In this document: one piece after another, positions 9,248 through 18,442 of the stretch
Layout of the letters: every line of letters starts with the position of its first letter
Position numbering within the stretch: the stretch's first letter is position 1
Origin: Streptomyces albospinus
Lineage (GTDB): Bacteria > Actinomycetota > Actinomycetes > Streptomycetales > Streptomycetaceae
Reading direction: 5' to 3'
Assembly (NCBI RefSeq): GCF_014648695.1
Contig: NZ_BMRP01000029.1
Coordinates: 17,403 to 81,402 of the forward strand
Length of the DNA stretch: 64,000 bases
Made by a program: the position numbers and the translations under genes
Notes under the pieces: generated by a model
Databases searched by the model: none
Told to the model about the DNA's origin: nothing
The model's input: the letters and a program-made list of their open reading frames with translations, nothing else

Positions 9248-9355
9248 TCAGAGGAGGTTCTTGCCGCCGAGGACATCCTTCGGACCCTTGATGCCGATTC
9301 CCGTCACCTTGCGGAAACTGCCGGCCTTGGCCAGGGTGGGACGCTCGTAGGTCAT
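9248..9355 (-). CDS. lasso peptide precursor (A); core predicted IGIKGPKDVLGGKNLL
   Basis: 35 residues. ATG 9355 is preceded by GAAAGGAAAAGAGTC, whereas the longer upstream frame has none of the family features. The predicted leader MTYERPTLAKAGSFRKVTG matches the actinobacterial pattern YxxPxLxxxGxF followed by Thr at position -2 (Y3, P6, L8, G12, F14, T18). Cleavage after G19 gives a 16-residue core whose only acidic residue is Asp8, so the ring should join Ile1 to Asp8 with the tail VLGGKNLL threaded through it. It has three Lys and no Cys (class II). From memory the tail resembles lagmysin-type cores, but the ring sequence differs. Confidence 0.92.
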   Translation of the reverse strand: MTYERPTLAKAGSFRKVTGIGIKGPKDVLGGKNLL

Positions 9356-9562
9356 GACTCTTTTCCTTTCTTCTATGGGGACGTTGAGCCGCAGGTCACC
9401 TGCCATGGATAGGGGAGTCGCGGCACCGTGCCGGAGGGTGAGCCGTCGGGAGTACCCGAGCGGACGACGGCCAGCCCAGTCCTCAGTCATGCGCGCGCAG
9501 ACGAATTCCAGACAGAGGAGACCGGCTGCGGTTTACCCGGACCCGCATATCCATGCAGTGAT

Positions 9563-9590
9563 ATTAAATATGACTCCCTCATATCGACAA
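9563..9590 (-). promoter_or_regulatory. candidate promoter of the lasso operon
   Basis: Within an AT-rich pocket upstream of the precursor, the minus strand reads TTGTCG (9590-9585), 16 bp, then TTTAAT (9568-9563), a fair vegetative sigma-factor match. The implied leader is about 200 nt. No operator dyad or pathway-specific regulator gene is evident nearby. Confidence 0.35.
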
Positions 9591-9639
9591 TGGGGCGCGA
9601 CTCGCACAGATTGCACTCACCCGGCGCCAATAGGTGATC

Positions 9640-10067
9640 TTGCGCCTCTCATCTCCACGCACGCCCCCATCACGCCCGCAACATCACACACTCACGATCT
9701 CTTTTATGGGCAACGCGAACGAAATACTGACGCCAACTGTCAATATCGAACAAGCGGAATAACCGACTCAGTTCCCAGTTAAACTAATCCTCGGTGGTGA
9801 TCGCGCATCACGGGGGCGCACCACAATCCCCGTGCGCCGCCTTCCGTATATTGCGGGGCATGGCGAGAAGCGGTGAGACGGACGCCACCCTCGCCGATCT
9901 GCGGCGTCCCGGCCGGCACGGCCGTGGATGGGGACATACCGACAGGTGCCGTCACGGTGGACCCGTGTCAGAGGAGCGCGAATGGACGACGCGCACGCCG
10001 CCACCCTTGTGCGCCGCACCCTGCGCGACGAGCTCACTGCGGATCCGCGGGCCACATGACGACGGTC
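9640..10067. other. intergenic, no confident gene
   Basis: Apart from a 25-codon plus-strand frame at 9982-10059 beginning MDDAHAATLVRRTL, which may be the start of the adjoining pseudogene or nothing, no gene is supported here. Confidence 0.3.
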
Positions 10068-10640
10068 CAGAACCGGCTTGACTACAGGCTCGGTTGAAGC
10101 CGCCCGACACCAGGCCTGGGCATGTGACGGCCCAGCTCTTGTCGGGCGGGTTCGCCGCATACCTGCGGGTCTTCCATCGGTTCGAGGCTGCGGACGGCTC
10201 GGGCCGTACCCAGTCCTGACGCCTGACGCGCCTTGCCCCGGGACGCCGGCGCCCGCGTCCATGCCGAGCTGTCCCACCTGACGTCGCCCGGCGCAGACAG
10301 GGCTGCCGGGAAGAAGCCGCGCCGGCTGGCCACCAGCGGACAGCTCGACCGCGACACCCGGCAGGCACCGGCACGCACCCTGGCACAGACCACCGGTGAC
10401 CAGCCTGCCTTCTTCGCCTACGATCTGGCGCCCTGCCGTGGGGCGAGGAAGCGCCGCTGATCCCGCGCTCACCCCTGGCCGCCCCGGAAGCTGCGCGGGC
10501 AACCGCGGTCGAGATGTGGGCAACACGGCAGGCCCGGAGTTCTGTTGGCCGGAACACCGGCGCTGGGCCGTCACTCTTGCCGTCGACCTGCAATGCCGGC
10601 ACCTCGGGGGGAACTTGGGCCGTTGGATGCCAGCCGCAGA
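10068..10640 (+). pseudogene. frameshifted Streptomyces hypothetical protein
   Basis: Coding-like pieces occur in order but in different frames: 'GHVTAQLLSGGFAAYLRVFH' with 'RFEAADGSGRTQ' (about 10118-10217), 'QPAFFAYDLAPCRG' (about 10402-10443) and 'PEFCWPEHRRWAVTLAVDLQ' (about 10537-10596). The succession GGFxAYxRVFHPF, FYDLAPC and PExFWPEDRxWxVTTEVD is one I know from a widespread uncharacterised actinomycete protein. At least two frame changes mark it as dead. Confidence 0.5.
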
Positions 10641-10828
10641 TTGAGCGTGACAAAGGCCCGCAGGTCGAGACGCACGGACTCTCATCGGGGGCGCTCGATC
10701 AACCGTTGCCGCCGGTTCCTGGCTGGAAGTGATCTTGATTCCGTTAAGGCCCATTGACCGTGAATTGATCTTGGATAGGTTGACCCGCGGCAGGATTTGC
10801 CCCTTCGTTTCCCATTCAAGGAGTTCTC

Positions 10829-11230
10829 ATGTCACATGGCGTCATACGCCTCGGTTTAGCCGCCCTTACGGTCATCGGCCTCTCGGCAGCCGTCACCCCC
10901 ACCGCCTCGGCCGCCGACGCCTCCGAGGCGTCAAACGCCTGCCGCAGAGGCGAGTTCTGCCTCTTCAGCGGGCCGCACCAGACCGGGCAGATCCTCTACC
11001 GGCTCAACGTCAAGGTCACCAAAGCCGGCTTCACCTTCCCCGAGGTCGACTCCCTCGACCCGGCGATCAAGCCCCTGTCGGCGCGCAACCCGATCCCCGA
11101 CACCTTCGGCTGCATCGTGCGCCTCAATGACAAGGCACACTTCGCCGGTTCCGAACAGGAGATCGACGGCTTCGGCGACAAGGAACTGAGCGGCGCACCC
11201 GTCGGCTCGATGACGCCCGACTGCGGCTGA
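10829..11230 (+). CDS. secreted peptidase-inhibitor family I36-type protein
   Basis: 133 residues with a signal peptide (residues 1-28, ending 'PTASAA'). The mature domain holds 'CRRGEFCLFSGPHQTGQILY', then 'CIVRLNDKAHFAG' and a C-terminal Cys, the four-cysteine beta/gamma-crystallin-like pattern of family I36 (SMPI-like metalloprotease inhibitors). ATG 10829 follows AAGGAG. It is probably exported and acts outside the cell; the target protease is unknown. A strong hairpin lies 75 bp downstream. Confidence 0.8.
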   Translation: MSHGVIRLGLAALTVIGLSAAVTPTASAADASEASNACRRGEFCLFSGPHQTGQILYRLNVKVTKAGFTFPEVDSLDPAIKPLSARNPIPDTFGCIVRLNDKAHFAGSEQEIDGFGDKELSGAPVGSMTPDCG

Positions 11231-11302
11231 TCCAACCGCGCCGCATAGCGGGCCCGTTGCGAAGGACGTTGAGCAGCCAGCAACGTCCGGCGCCCTCCGC
11301 CC

Positions 11303-11326
11303 AGCCGCACCCTCCCGGGTGCGGCT
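11303..11326 (+). terminator. hairpin terminator after the I36-type gene
   Basis: AGCCGCACCC and GGGTGCGGCT form a perfect 10-bp stem with a TCCC loop, 73 bp past the stop codon at 11230. There is no long T tract, as is common in actinomycetes. Confidence 0.6.
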
Positions 11327-11542
11327 CTCGCGTGCTCGGGGGGAGGCTGTGTGACACATGGGCCCAGGACCTCGGTGAGGAACTCCGCGAACGAGGCCAC
11401 GACCACCTGAGCCGGAGTTGCCCAAGTAGCACCGGCGCAGCGTTGGAGTGACATGGCCGCCATCTGGAGGAGGTTCGGGTGGCGGGGGGACGGACGGCGA
11501 ATGATCCTGCCGACAAGTTGCCTTGACCAGTGGAGGTCCCTC

Positions 11543-11725
11543 ATGAAGCACCTGACCGCTCTCGCTACAGCAGTAGCGGCCTCAGTACTGATCATCCTCG
11601 GAGCTGGCACCGCCAACGCCGACAACGGCCATGAGCGCGATTCCGGAGCTGCTCAGGTCGGAACAGCCCCGATCACCGAAGGTCTTCAAAGAGTCTTGAG
11701 CGGCTCCTGGCTTCTAGGCGGCTGA
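11543..11725 (+). CDS. small secreted peptide, possibly truncated
   Basis: 60 residues starting MKHLTALATAVAASVLII, with a signal peptide cut predicted after 'GTANA' (about residue 26). The mature part is a short, mildly charged peptide ending RVLSGSWLLGG. GGAGG lies 7 bp upstream of ATG 11543. The transposase remnant begins about 60 bp after the stop, so the original C-terminus may have been lost to insertion. Role unknown. Confidence 0.55.
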   Translation: MKHLTALATAVAASVLIILGAGTANADNGHERDSGAAQVGTAPITEGLQRVLSGSWLLGG

Positions 11726-11779
11726 GCTCCTCCCAGCGATTGATCCCAGCGGAAGCAGGTGCGGCGGGCACCGGGCAGA

Positions 11780-12084
11780 CCGGGGGCCCCGTCGTGCTGG
11801 TGTGGGACAACTTGAACACGCACGTCAGCCGCAAGCCGCACCATGCGCGAGCTGATCACCGCCGGACTATTGCTGACCGTCTGCCAGCTGCCGCCGCATG
11901 CTCCCGAGCTCAACCCCGTCGAGGGCAGGTGGTCGCATCTGAAGAGGTCCCTGGCCAACCTCACCAAGCACAGCCTCGACCAGCTCACCGCGCTGGTGAA
12001 GACTCCGCTGAATCGGATGCAGTACCGCCCTACCTCCTCCAGGGCCTCATCGCCAAGACCGGACTCGGCCTCCAACCGCCGTGA
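11780..12084 (+). pseudogene. IS630-family transposase remnant (3' part)
   Basis: 'GPVVLVWDNLNTHVS' is the second catalytic block of IS630 DDE transposases; after a frame change come 'HAPELNPVEGRWSHLKRS' with the final catalytic Glu and 'LNRMQYRP', and after another change 'LIAKTGLGLQPP' to the stop. The N-terminal half is absent. Two frameshifts in 300 bp indicate an old, inactive fragment. Confidence 0.75.
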
Positions 12085-12671
12085 CCTCAGCCGTTACAGA
12101 TCTCTGGTGCGGCGGCGAAGGCACCGGCAAGCGGCGAGCGGCGAGCGCAGGCAAGAGGGCGCTTCCGGCCATCGAATCTTCGCCAAGGCCGCGAGGGCGC
12201 GATGACGACTGGCCCGACTCCGCGACCCGCTGCCCGACCCGGACCGAGACTGCGTACCGGAGTCGGCCATCGGGCACGGCAACCAGCGGTCCGTTCCTCA
12301 CAAGGGCGTTCGCCGGTGCTGCGACCGTGCGTGCGGTCAAAGATCCGCTACGGTGCCGCCGCTCCGGGGCGGTCTCCGCTCTCATGGTTCGGCTGCCGGG
12401 GATGCAGGTGGGCCTGAGTCCGAGCCGGCGGTGGATATCGGCTCCGGCCTCGGGATCGGCTTGCCGGACGACGACGGCGGCGAGGTCGCTGATGGAGCGG
12501 ACCAGGCGTGCGATCCCGGTTCCGGGCGTGTCTGTGCGGGCGCCGGCGGGGTGCCGATGGACACGGACGACGGTGGAGTCCGCCGAGCCCCGGAGCGGTG
12601 GCCCGGGCACCGGGGCCCGGCTCGCCCGATGGCGATCCGGGCCTTCGAGCACGATCGGCGAAGGATAGAGC
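12085..12671. other. 587 bp without a recognisable gene
   Basis: Long open frames exist on both strands, as always in this base composition, but none has a convincing start site or recognisable motif. Confidence 0.4.
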
Positions 12672-13799
12672 TCAGTGGCGGTGGCGGCGACGTGTGGTGG
12701 CGAACACCGCGGCTCCGGCCAGGAGGAGCCCGCAGGCGGCCAGCACGATCGGGAGGGCGGCACCGCCCGTGGAGGCAAGGCGGGTCACCTTGGGGCTGCC
12801 GTCGTCGTCCGTGTCGGGCGACGCCGTGGAGTCGGCGACCAGGCTGACACCGGTTGCCGGCGTGAGGGCGCCGCGTGGCGTGGGCGTGGCGGCCGGACCG
12901 GCGCCGGGTGCCGACGGGGTTGCCGTCGGCGACTTGGCGATGGTCGCCATGAACCGCTCGGTCGCGGTGATCCAGCCCTTGTCGGTGACGGGCCACGCGC
13001 CGCTCCAGATCACCACCCCGGGGACGAGCCGGCGCGCCGTGTCGAGCTCGTAGCTCCAGTGGTCGGCCGACAGGAACTGAGGGCTCTTGGGCGTCCCGTC
13101 GTGGTACTGCGGCCACAGGTAGGGGTAGACGGGCTTGCCGGGGTCGACGGCCTTGGCCTCCTCAAGGTCTTTGACCAGCTTCGCCCGCCAGGCCGCGCGG
13201 TTGTCATCGAACGTGTACAGGGTGGGGAAGAACGCGCCCACATACCGGGCGAGTTGCCGGGCGAGCGGGTAGTACCGCGGTGTGGTGTTGCCGAGTACGC
13301 CGTAGAAGCCGATCACCTTGCCGGGGAGGGCTTCGTGCGCCCACTGGGCGAACTTCTCCAGCTTCTCCAGATGCCGTTGGGCCGTGTCGGGAGTGCCGGT
13401 GAGGTAGAGGGACTCGAAGTCGAGGACGACGGGACCCGGCTTGCTCGCATGCTTCCGGACCAGGTCCTTGTACGCGGCCTCGGGCGGCAGGTCCAGCTCC
13501 GTCCCGGGACGCGTCCTCCCGTTCAGGGCCGCAACGTACCCCTCGTAGACCACGTTTGACGGGATCGCGCCGTAGCGGGCCAGGTCGACGTCGCGGTAGG
13601 CGGTGTTGTCGTAGACGACGAAACGCCCGGCTGACGCTGTTGCCGTGCCGGGGCCCGCCTCGGAGGCACCTGGTGCGGCAGCGGCGGGCTCCGCGATGAC
13701 ACCGGAGAGAAGTGTGAGAGCGAGGCCGCCGGCTGTGAGAGAGGCCGACCACTTGGCCCGGCGGCCGGGAGCCGGCGTGCGATGACGAAACAGGTACAT
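12672..13799 (-). CDS. secreted, sortase-anchored TIM-barrel hydrolase-like protein
   Basis: 375 residues. A signal peptide (residues 1-42, cut near 'EPAAAAPGA') precedes a domain with 'GRFVVYDNTAYRDVDLARYG', 'GPVVLDFESLYLTG', 'GKVIGFYGVLGNTTPRYYPL' and 'PVYPYLWPQYHDG', an alternation suggesting a TIM-barrel glycosidase of hyaluronidase-like architecture. A Pro/Thr/Ala linker follows, then the sorting signal 'LASTGGAALPIVLAACGLLL' with a terminal RRRHRH tail. LAxTG is the class E sortase motif of streptomycetes. ATG 13799 follows CGGAGG. The enzymatic call is inference; surface anchoring is strongly supported. Confidence 0.75.
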   Translation of the reverse strand: MYLFRHRTPAPGRRAKWSASLTAGGLALTLLSGVIAEPAAAAPGASEAGPGTATASAGRFVVYDNTAYRDVDLARYGAIPSNVVYEGYVAALNGRTRPGTELDLPPEAAYKDLVRKHASKPGPVVLDFESLYLTGTPDTAQRHLEKLEKFAQWAHEALPGKVIGFYGVLGNTTPRYYPLARQLARYVGAFFPTLYTFDDNRAAWRAKLVKDLEEAKAVDPGKPVYPYLWPQYHDGTPKSPQFLSADHWSYELDTARRLVPGVVIWSGAWPVTDKGWITATERFMATIAKSPTATPSAPGAGPAATPTPRGALTPATGVSLVADSTASPDTDDDGSPKVTRLASTGGAALPIVLAACGLLLAGAAVFATTRRRHRH

Positions 13800-14070
13800 G
13801 AGTGGTGGGGCCTCCGTGAGTTGACGACGGCGGCCTACGGTAGGTCGTGCGTTTGACCATTGGATGACGGTCTGTGCCGGGGGACTGTGTTTTTGAGATT
13901 CTTTGCATGAGGCGACACACACTCCTGGCGGCGTCCACGGCTCCACGCGGAGCCGAACCGCGCCCCTCCACCGGCACGCCGACAAATGAGATCCGGACCA
14001 CCTTGTTGCCTGTTGTGCGCGCTGAAGGCGATAGGGAGGTGGCTGGTGTTGAGCGAGAGAGCGAGAAGGC

Positions 14071-14230
14071 GTGGATGTGTATGAAGCCGTGGACAGCCGC
14101 CGGGCCGTGCGGGCGTTCAGCGAGGGGTCGGTGCTCAAAAGGTGCTCGAACGAGTGCCGGCCGCGGCGACGCGGGTTCCGTCGAGTGGCCGCCTCAGGGT
14201 TCCGTCGGCGCCGGCGGGCAAGTGGTCGAG
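14071..14230 (+). pseudogene. nitroreductase-family N-terminal remnant
   Basis: GTG 14071, after GAGAAGGC, opens 'VDVYEAVDSRRAVRAFSEGS', the classic FMN-binding start of nitroreductases. At the A-run in CTCAAAAGG the frame slips by one and continues 'VLERVPAAATRVPSSG', the expected next helix. Beyond that the sequence diverges and stops. Loss of one A from a five-A run explains the slip. Confidence 0.7.
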
Positions 14231-14253
14231 TGCCTGCCGCAAGGCGGTGTCAG

Positions 14254-14407
14254 ATCGGTCGAAGGGGACGCGGTCATCGACACGGCCACCCGGCTGAGTT
14301 GAGCCAACCCCACCAGTTTCATCGAAGCGTTCACCGCGATGGTCGGCCAAACGCCAGGGCGATATCAGATGGAACTCGTCGCGGAGACCGGTGATCGGCG
14401 TCGTTGA
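14254..14407 (+). pseudogene. AraC-family C-terminal HTH remnant
   Basis: The frame 'VIDTATRLS', TGA, 'ANPTSFIEAFTAMVGQTPGR' matches the second helix-turn-helix of AraC regulators, normally LGYxNPTSFxxAFxxxxGxTPxxYR. The TGA replaces the expected Gly-Tyr position, and nothing upstream encodes the rest of the protein. Confidence 0.6.
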
Positions 14408-15025
14408 CCCTTGGAATCTGCTCGGCCTTGGCGGGTTTCCCGAATATCTTGTCCGCACGCCGGTGCCGCGCAGATCCGGTGTCCCGTGACCATGGAGGCA
14501 TGACAAGGGACCCCACCGGCGTGCCTGTTCGAGTCCGTCTCGGCGAACCGTCTGCTGAGCGAGTTCATCGCCGGGCTGAACTAGGGGGCGCCTCCTCGAC
14601 CTTCGGCGGAGTGACGCTCCTCAGAGGCCGGGGTTCCACCGGTTTCACCTCGGATTTCCCGCAAACCGGGACATGATGGAAATGGTCCGCGCACAACAGC
14701 GGTGATGGGAAAGCCCGTCCGTCGAAGCCAAGGTCGTGCAGGGGCGGGGCGAAGTACACAAGCGGAAGGACTCGTACGAGTAGTGCGGATGATCTTTCAT
14801 TGAGTACTGTGAAGCATCCGATGATGGGCAGCTGTTCGTAAGCGGCCCTCGTGACTCCGCGCTTGACCGCTGGCGCTTGCCATGCACGAAGGCGCCTCTG
14901 CGACGGGGATGGTGCGCCGCGGGACGACGACTCCTTCCCGACCTCGGCCGCGAGGTGGTTCGCGGCGTCGGATCGGGCACTGCGCGTGCCGCCGATGCCG
15001 CAGAGGCCAGAAAGTGAGCAGGTAG
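14408..15025. other. no complete gene; C-terminal scrap at 14523-14583
   Basis: 'LFESVSANRLLSEFIAGLN' followed by TAG (about 14523-14583) looks like the end of a lost gene. The remainder contains nothing recognisable. Confidence 0.3.
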
Positions 15026-15895
15026 ATGCAACCGACGTTCGTACTGGTTCACGGATCTTTCGCGAACTCCTTCTCCTTCGCACCACTCCAAGCCGAACTC
15101 GGCCTCCTCGGACACCGCTCCGTCGCCGTCGACCTTCCAGGGCACGGGTTTGCCGCGACGTACCCGCGCGCCTACCAGGCGCCGCAGGACCTCGAAGGGC
15201 TCGCCACCACGCCCGGGGCGATCAAGGGCGTCACGCTCGCCGACAACGCCGCGCACCTCATCGGGATATTGGAGCGGGCCAAGCAGAACGGGCCTGTCAT
15301 CCTCGTCTCCCACAGCCGCGGCGGCATGACCGCCACCGTCGCGGCCAACCAGCGGCCCGACCTGATCGACCGCATCGTCTATGTCTCCGCCTGGTGCCCC
15401 GTCGACCTTGAGGTCAGCGCCTACTATGCCGAGCCCGAGATGGCCACGGTTGACGCCACGGGCATAGCGTCGGCGATGGTCGGGAACCCTGTCGAGCTCG
15501 GGCTGTTGCGCTCCAACTTCCGCACCGCCGACCCTGGCGTCCTCGCGGCCTTCAAGGCGGCGTTCCTCGCCGACGGGACGGACGAGGAGTTCATGGTTTT
15601 CCTCAACACCTTCCAGCCCGACGAGAGCCTCGACGTCGGCACACCCGACGACCGGGCGCAGGCCGACACCTGGGGGCGGATCCCGAAGACGTACATCCGG
15701 CTCACCGAGGACACCAGCGTGACGCTCGCCATGCAGGACCGGATGATCCGCGAGGGCGACGCGCTGACGCCGGAGAACCCCTACGACGTCCGTACGCTGA
15801 CGAGCAGCCACTTGAAGTGGCTGGTCGACCCGGCACCGGCGGCCCGAGTTCTGGGCGAACTCGCCGAGCTCTCGCTCTCGCCTGCCGGATCATGA
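15026..15895 (+). CDS. alpha/beta-fold hydrolase (esterase-like)
   Basis: 289 residues. 'TFVLVHGSFANSFSFAPL' provides the oxyanion-hole HG, 'VILVSHSRGGMTATVAA' the nucleophile elbow in the SxSxGG form seen in the plant methylesterase-like group, and a C-terminal 'SSHLKWLVDPAPAARVL' the catalytic His. ATG 15026 follows a GTGAGCAGGTAG stretch. No signal peptide, so cytoplasmic. The substrate is unknown; relatives cleave small esters or polyketide-type substrates. Confidence 0.85.
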   Translation: MQPTFVLVHGSFANSFSFAPLQAELGLLGHRSVAVDLPGHGFAATYPRAYQAPQDLEGLATTPGAIKGVTLADNAAHLIGILERAKQNGPVILVSHSRGGMTATVAANQRPDLIDRIVYVSAWCPVDLEVSAYYAEPEMATVDATGIASAMVGNPVELGLLRSNFRTADPGVLAAFKAAFLADGTDEEFMVFLNTFQPDESLDVGTPDDRAQADTWGRIPKTYIRLTEDTSVTLAMQDRMIREGDALTPENPYDVRTLTSSHLKWLVDPAPAARVLGELAELSLSPAGS

Positions 15896-16008
15896 TCGGA
15901 GCCAGATGAGGAGAGCGGCGGCGGTGACGGCACCGAGGTAGACGTGCCGTCCAAGGCCGCGGCGGACTACCCCGTGAGCCGGCCCGAGCACTGCGCACGG
16001 GCCGGACC

Positions 16009-16402
16009 ATGCGCAAGCCACGCCGCCAGGCCAGCAGTGCCAGCCGTCCCGCCGACGCCGACGGCCGGACCGTACCCGGTCATCGGGCAGACGGCCTGAT
16101 CACCGGCAAGGGCAATGCCTCCGCCATCGGCACGCTGGTCGAGCGAGCCACCCGCTACGTCATGCTCGTGCACCTGCCTCATGGTCGAGGTGCCGCACAG
16201 GTCTGCGACGCCCAGGTGGAGACCGTGGGGAGACTTCCCACTCCTCTGGCCATCTGACTGACCTGGGAGCAGGGCAGCGAGATGGCCGCCCACGCCCGCG
16301 AACACCTTGACGCCGTCGCTGCCGAACTCAACAGCCGCCCACGCAAAACGCCCGGCTGGGAAACCCAACCGAGCGCCTGCACAAACTGCTCGCGGCTTGA
16401 TC
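16009..16402 (+). pseudogene. IS30-family transposase remnant
   Basis: 'VPGHRADGLITGKGNASAIG' followed by 'TLVERATRYVMLVHLPHG' is the DDE-domain core of IS30 transposases. After a deletion and frame change come 'LDAVAAELNSRPRKTPGWET' and, in another frame, 'NPTERLHKLLAA' to the stop. The following GTGTTGCGACGGCCCCTGGAAACCGCC (16416-16442) resembles the terminal inverted repeat of actinomycete IS30 elements. The left end is missing. Confidence 0.75.
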
Positions 16403-16467
16403 AACACAACCACGTGTTGCGACGGCCCCTGGAAACCGCCGCCTCTACCTGCTACCGGCCGAGCTAC

Positions 16468-16776
16468 CTACTCCACCGCATACAGCAGCCTGTACTCAGC
16501 ACCGTCCGCCCTGAAGCGCAGACTGCGCTCACCAGGCGTATCCGTGATCCACTGCTCCCCGAGCTTGCCATCCCCACCCAAGGCGCCGGCCTCCCCCAGA
16601 GAGACAGCAATCGTCCCTGTGAAGTCGCAGTCGTACTTGACGGTGTACATCCGATCTCCCAGCACCGTTCCATTCCACACAGTGCCGCGATCCTGGACAA
16701 CGAGCCTCGGCTCATCGAAGCCGCTCCAGCCCTCAGTCGTGACGCACTTGAGCTTCTCCAGATACAGCTTGGCCAT
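16468..16776 (-). CDS. small hypothetical beta-rich protein
   Basis: 102 residues from ATG 16776, preceded by AGGGGACGGT. Segments 'LYLEKLKCVTTEGWSGFDEP', 'GTVWNGTVLGDRMYTVKYDC' and 'ITDTPGERSLRFRADGAEYR' suggest an all-beta fold. No signal peptide. Similar short proteins occur in actinomycetes without assigned role. It abuts the IS30 end. Confidence 0.6.
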   Translation of the reverse strand: MAKLYLEKLKCVTTEGWSGFDEPRLVVQDRGTVWNGTVLGDRMYTVKYDCDFTGTIAVSLGEAGALGGDGKLGEQWITDTPGERSLRFRADGAEYRLLYAVE

Positions 16777-17188
16777 ACCGTCCCCTGTGAAGGATCCTTC
16801 TCGACACCTCACATCCTGCCGAGCCTCAATAAACGATCACTAAATGATCTGGCGCGGCGCTCATCGCACAAGCGACGTTCCATCCGAAGCAGGCGAGAGT
16901 GGTGGGTCGCGTGACGTATGAGTGCCCTGACCGTTCCGGTCGCCGTGGGGCGGGACACCTGCGGCCAGGTCCTTGACCCATCGGATGCCCGTGGTTCCGG
17001 CAAGCAGCTGCGGGTTTCCCAACTAGACGTCGTGGCCTGGTTCTTCGGGTTGTCCTTGGCGTCCTTCCCCTGCTCACAGCAGTGTTAGCGGGGTGTTAGC
17101 GGAGCGGCAGCCTCGCGATAGCGGCTCCGATCAGAGTGGGGTGACGTACCGAGGAAACAACGACACCGACTGCCCCGGGGGACCCGAA

Positions 17189-17899
17189 ATGAGCTCCAGC
17201 ACCACAGTCCGCGCCGCGCGTCGCCGCACCCTGCGCGTTGCCGCCGCAGCCCTGACCGCAGCCGCTGCCCTCACCCTGACCGCCTGCTCCGGCTCGGAGG
17301 CCACCGGCACCAAGCCCGCGGGCCACACGGACACGAGCACGGCCGCCGCCGACTCCAGCGGCGCGGGCTCCGCCGGAGCGCAGGGCTCCGATGCCCAGGC
17401 GCGCCCCGGTGCCAAGGTCGACACCAAGGCGGGCGCTGCGGGCAAGCGGTCGGGCAGCTCGCACGCCGCCACGGCCAAGACGGTATCCCCGGTCCGCACC
17501 CAGCCCCTGCCGGACGGCAGCAAGGCCGAGATCTACGAGCTCGGCGCCCAGCACTACCGCGCCAAGATCGTCCACAGCGGTCAGGTGTTGGGCACGCTGG
17601 AGACCAACCAGCACGACGCCGGGCTCGACGCCAACGACATGTTCGTCACGCTCACGCTGGGCGGCCAGGTCCACTCCTGGATGGGCGGCGGACACCAGGG
17701 ACCGGGCACCTTCAAGCTCGCGGGCGGTTGGACGGCCAAGGTCACGAAGATCGGCGAGCTGCGGTACCGCGCGCAGATCCTCGGCAACGAGGGCGCGGTG
17801 GACGCCACGCTGGAGACGAACCAGCACGACGCCGGGCTCGACGCCAACGGCGTATACATCGTGCTCAGTGCGGGCGGCGTGATCAGCGCCCACGAGTAA
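17189..17899 (+). CDS. lipoprotein with two internal repeats
   Basis: 236 residues. A Tat/Sec-type signal with lipobox 'LTLTACSGS' directs lipid attachment at Cys about 32. An Ala/Ser/Lys-rich linker (residues 33-105) leads to two tandem repeats of about 60 residues, each containing 'LETNQHDAGLDAN' (residues ~134-146 and ~210-222). It therefore looks like a surface-tethered protein with a duplicated small domain. Partner unknown. No neighbouring gene is close enough for an operon. Confidence 0.75.
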   Translation: MSSSTTVRAARRRTLRVAAAALTAAAALTLTACSGSEATGTKPAGHTDTSTAAADSSGAGSAGAQGSDAQARPGAKVDTKAGAAGKRSGSSHAATAKTVSPVRTQPLPDGSKAEIYELGAQHYRAKIVHSGQVLGTLETNQHDAGLDANDMFVTLTLGGQVHSWMGGGHQGPGTFKLAGGWTAKVTKIGELRYRAQILGNEGAVDATLETNQHDAGLDANGVYIVLSAGGVISAHE

Positions 17900-18096
17900 A
17901 TGCCCGCCCGGCTGCGCGGTGGAGTCACCTCCGGCGGGGTCGGCTCCACCGCGCGGTGACGTAAGCGTTCGACTGGCCCTTGAGCCCGCTCGGTAACCAG
18001 GAAGGCCGCCGGCCAACGCGATGGGCAGCCGCCGAACCGGCGCGCTCAGACGCGAAGCAGCCCCACCAGGAAAGGGCGGGGATCGTCGGCGGCTCA

Positions 18097-18440
18097 TTAC
18101 TCGGATACGGCCAACTCGCCTTCGAGGTACTGCTGCACCGGCCCGAACAGGCCGTAAAGCACGTACTCGGGGATCTCGCTGTGTGCAATCCAGGCGACCT
18201 CGGCGAGCTCCTCCTCGTCGGCGACGTACGCTGCGCCGGCGACCACACTGCACGCCGTGCACGACACCAGCCGGCCGGTCTTCGGGTGCACCCGTTCGTC
18301 GAGGAGCTTCGGCGCCTCGACGGTCAGACCGGTCTCTTCCAACGTCTCCCGCACAGCGGCCTGCTCGGCGGTCTGACTGTCCTCGACCTGCCCGCCGGGA
18401 ACTGCCACCGCAGATAGCTTTCGATAGGTCGGCGATCCGA
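18097..18440 (-). pseudogene. NUDIX hydrolase, N-terminally truncated and frameshifted
   Basis: The frame ending at 18097 encodes 'PGGQVEDSQTAEQAAVRETL' and 'EETGL', the Nudix box GX5EX7REUXEEXGU with Gln in place of the first Glu, then 'ADEEELAEVAWIAHSEIPEY' typical of the family. One base away the preceding residues read 'YLRWQFPAG', the expected sequence before the box, so a single-base deletion separates them. The first ~40 residues are missing. Likely non-functional. Confidence 0.65.
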
Positions 18441-18442
18441 AG

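Noticed and set aside
9248..9490. 80-residue version of the lasso precursor
   Set aside because: The extra N-terminal 45 residues lack leader features; ATG 9355 has a ribosome site and gives a normal leader length.
17096..18262. 388-codon minus-strand frame opposite the lipoprotein
   Set aside because: Antisense shadow. The plus-strand lipoprotein has a lipobox and internal repeats.
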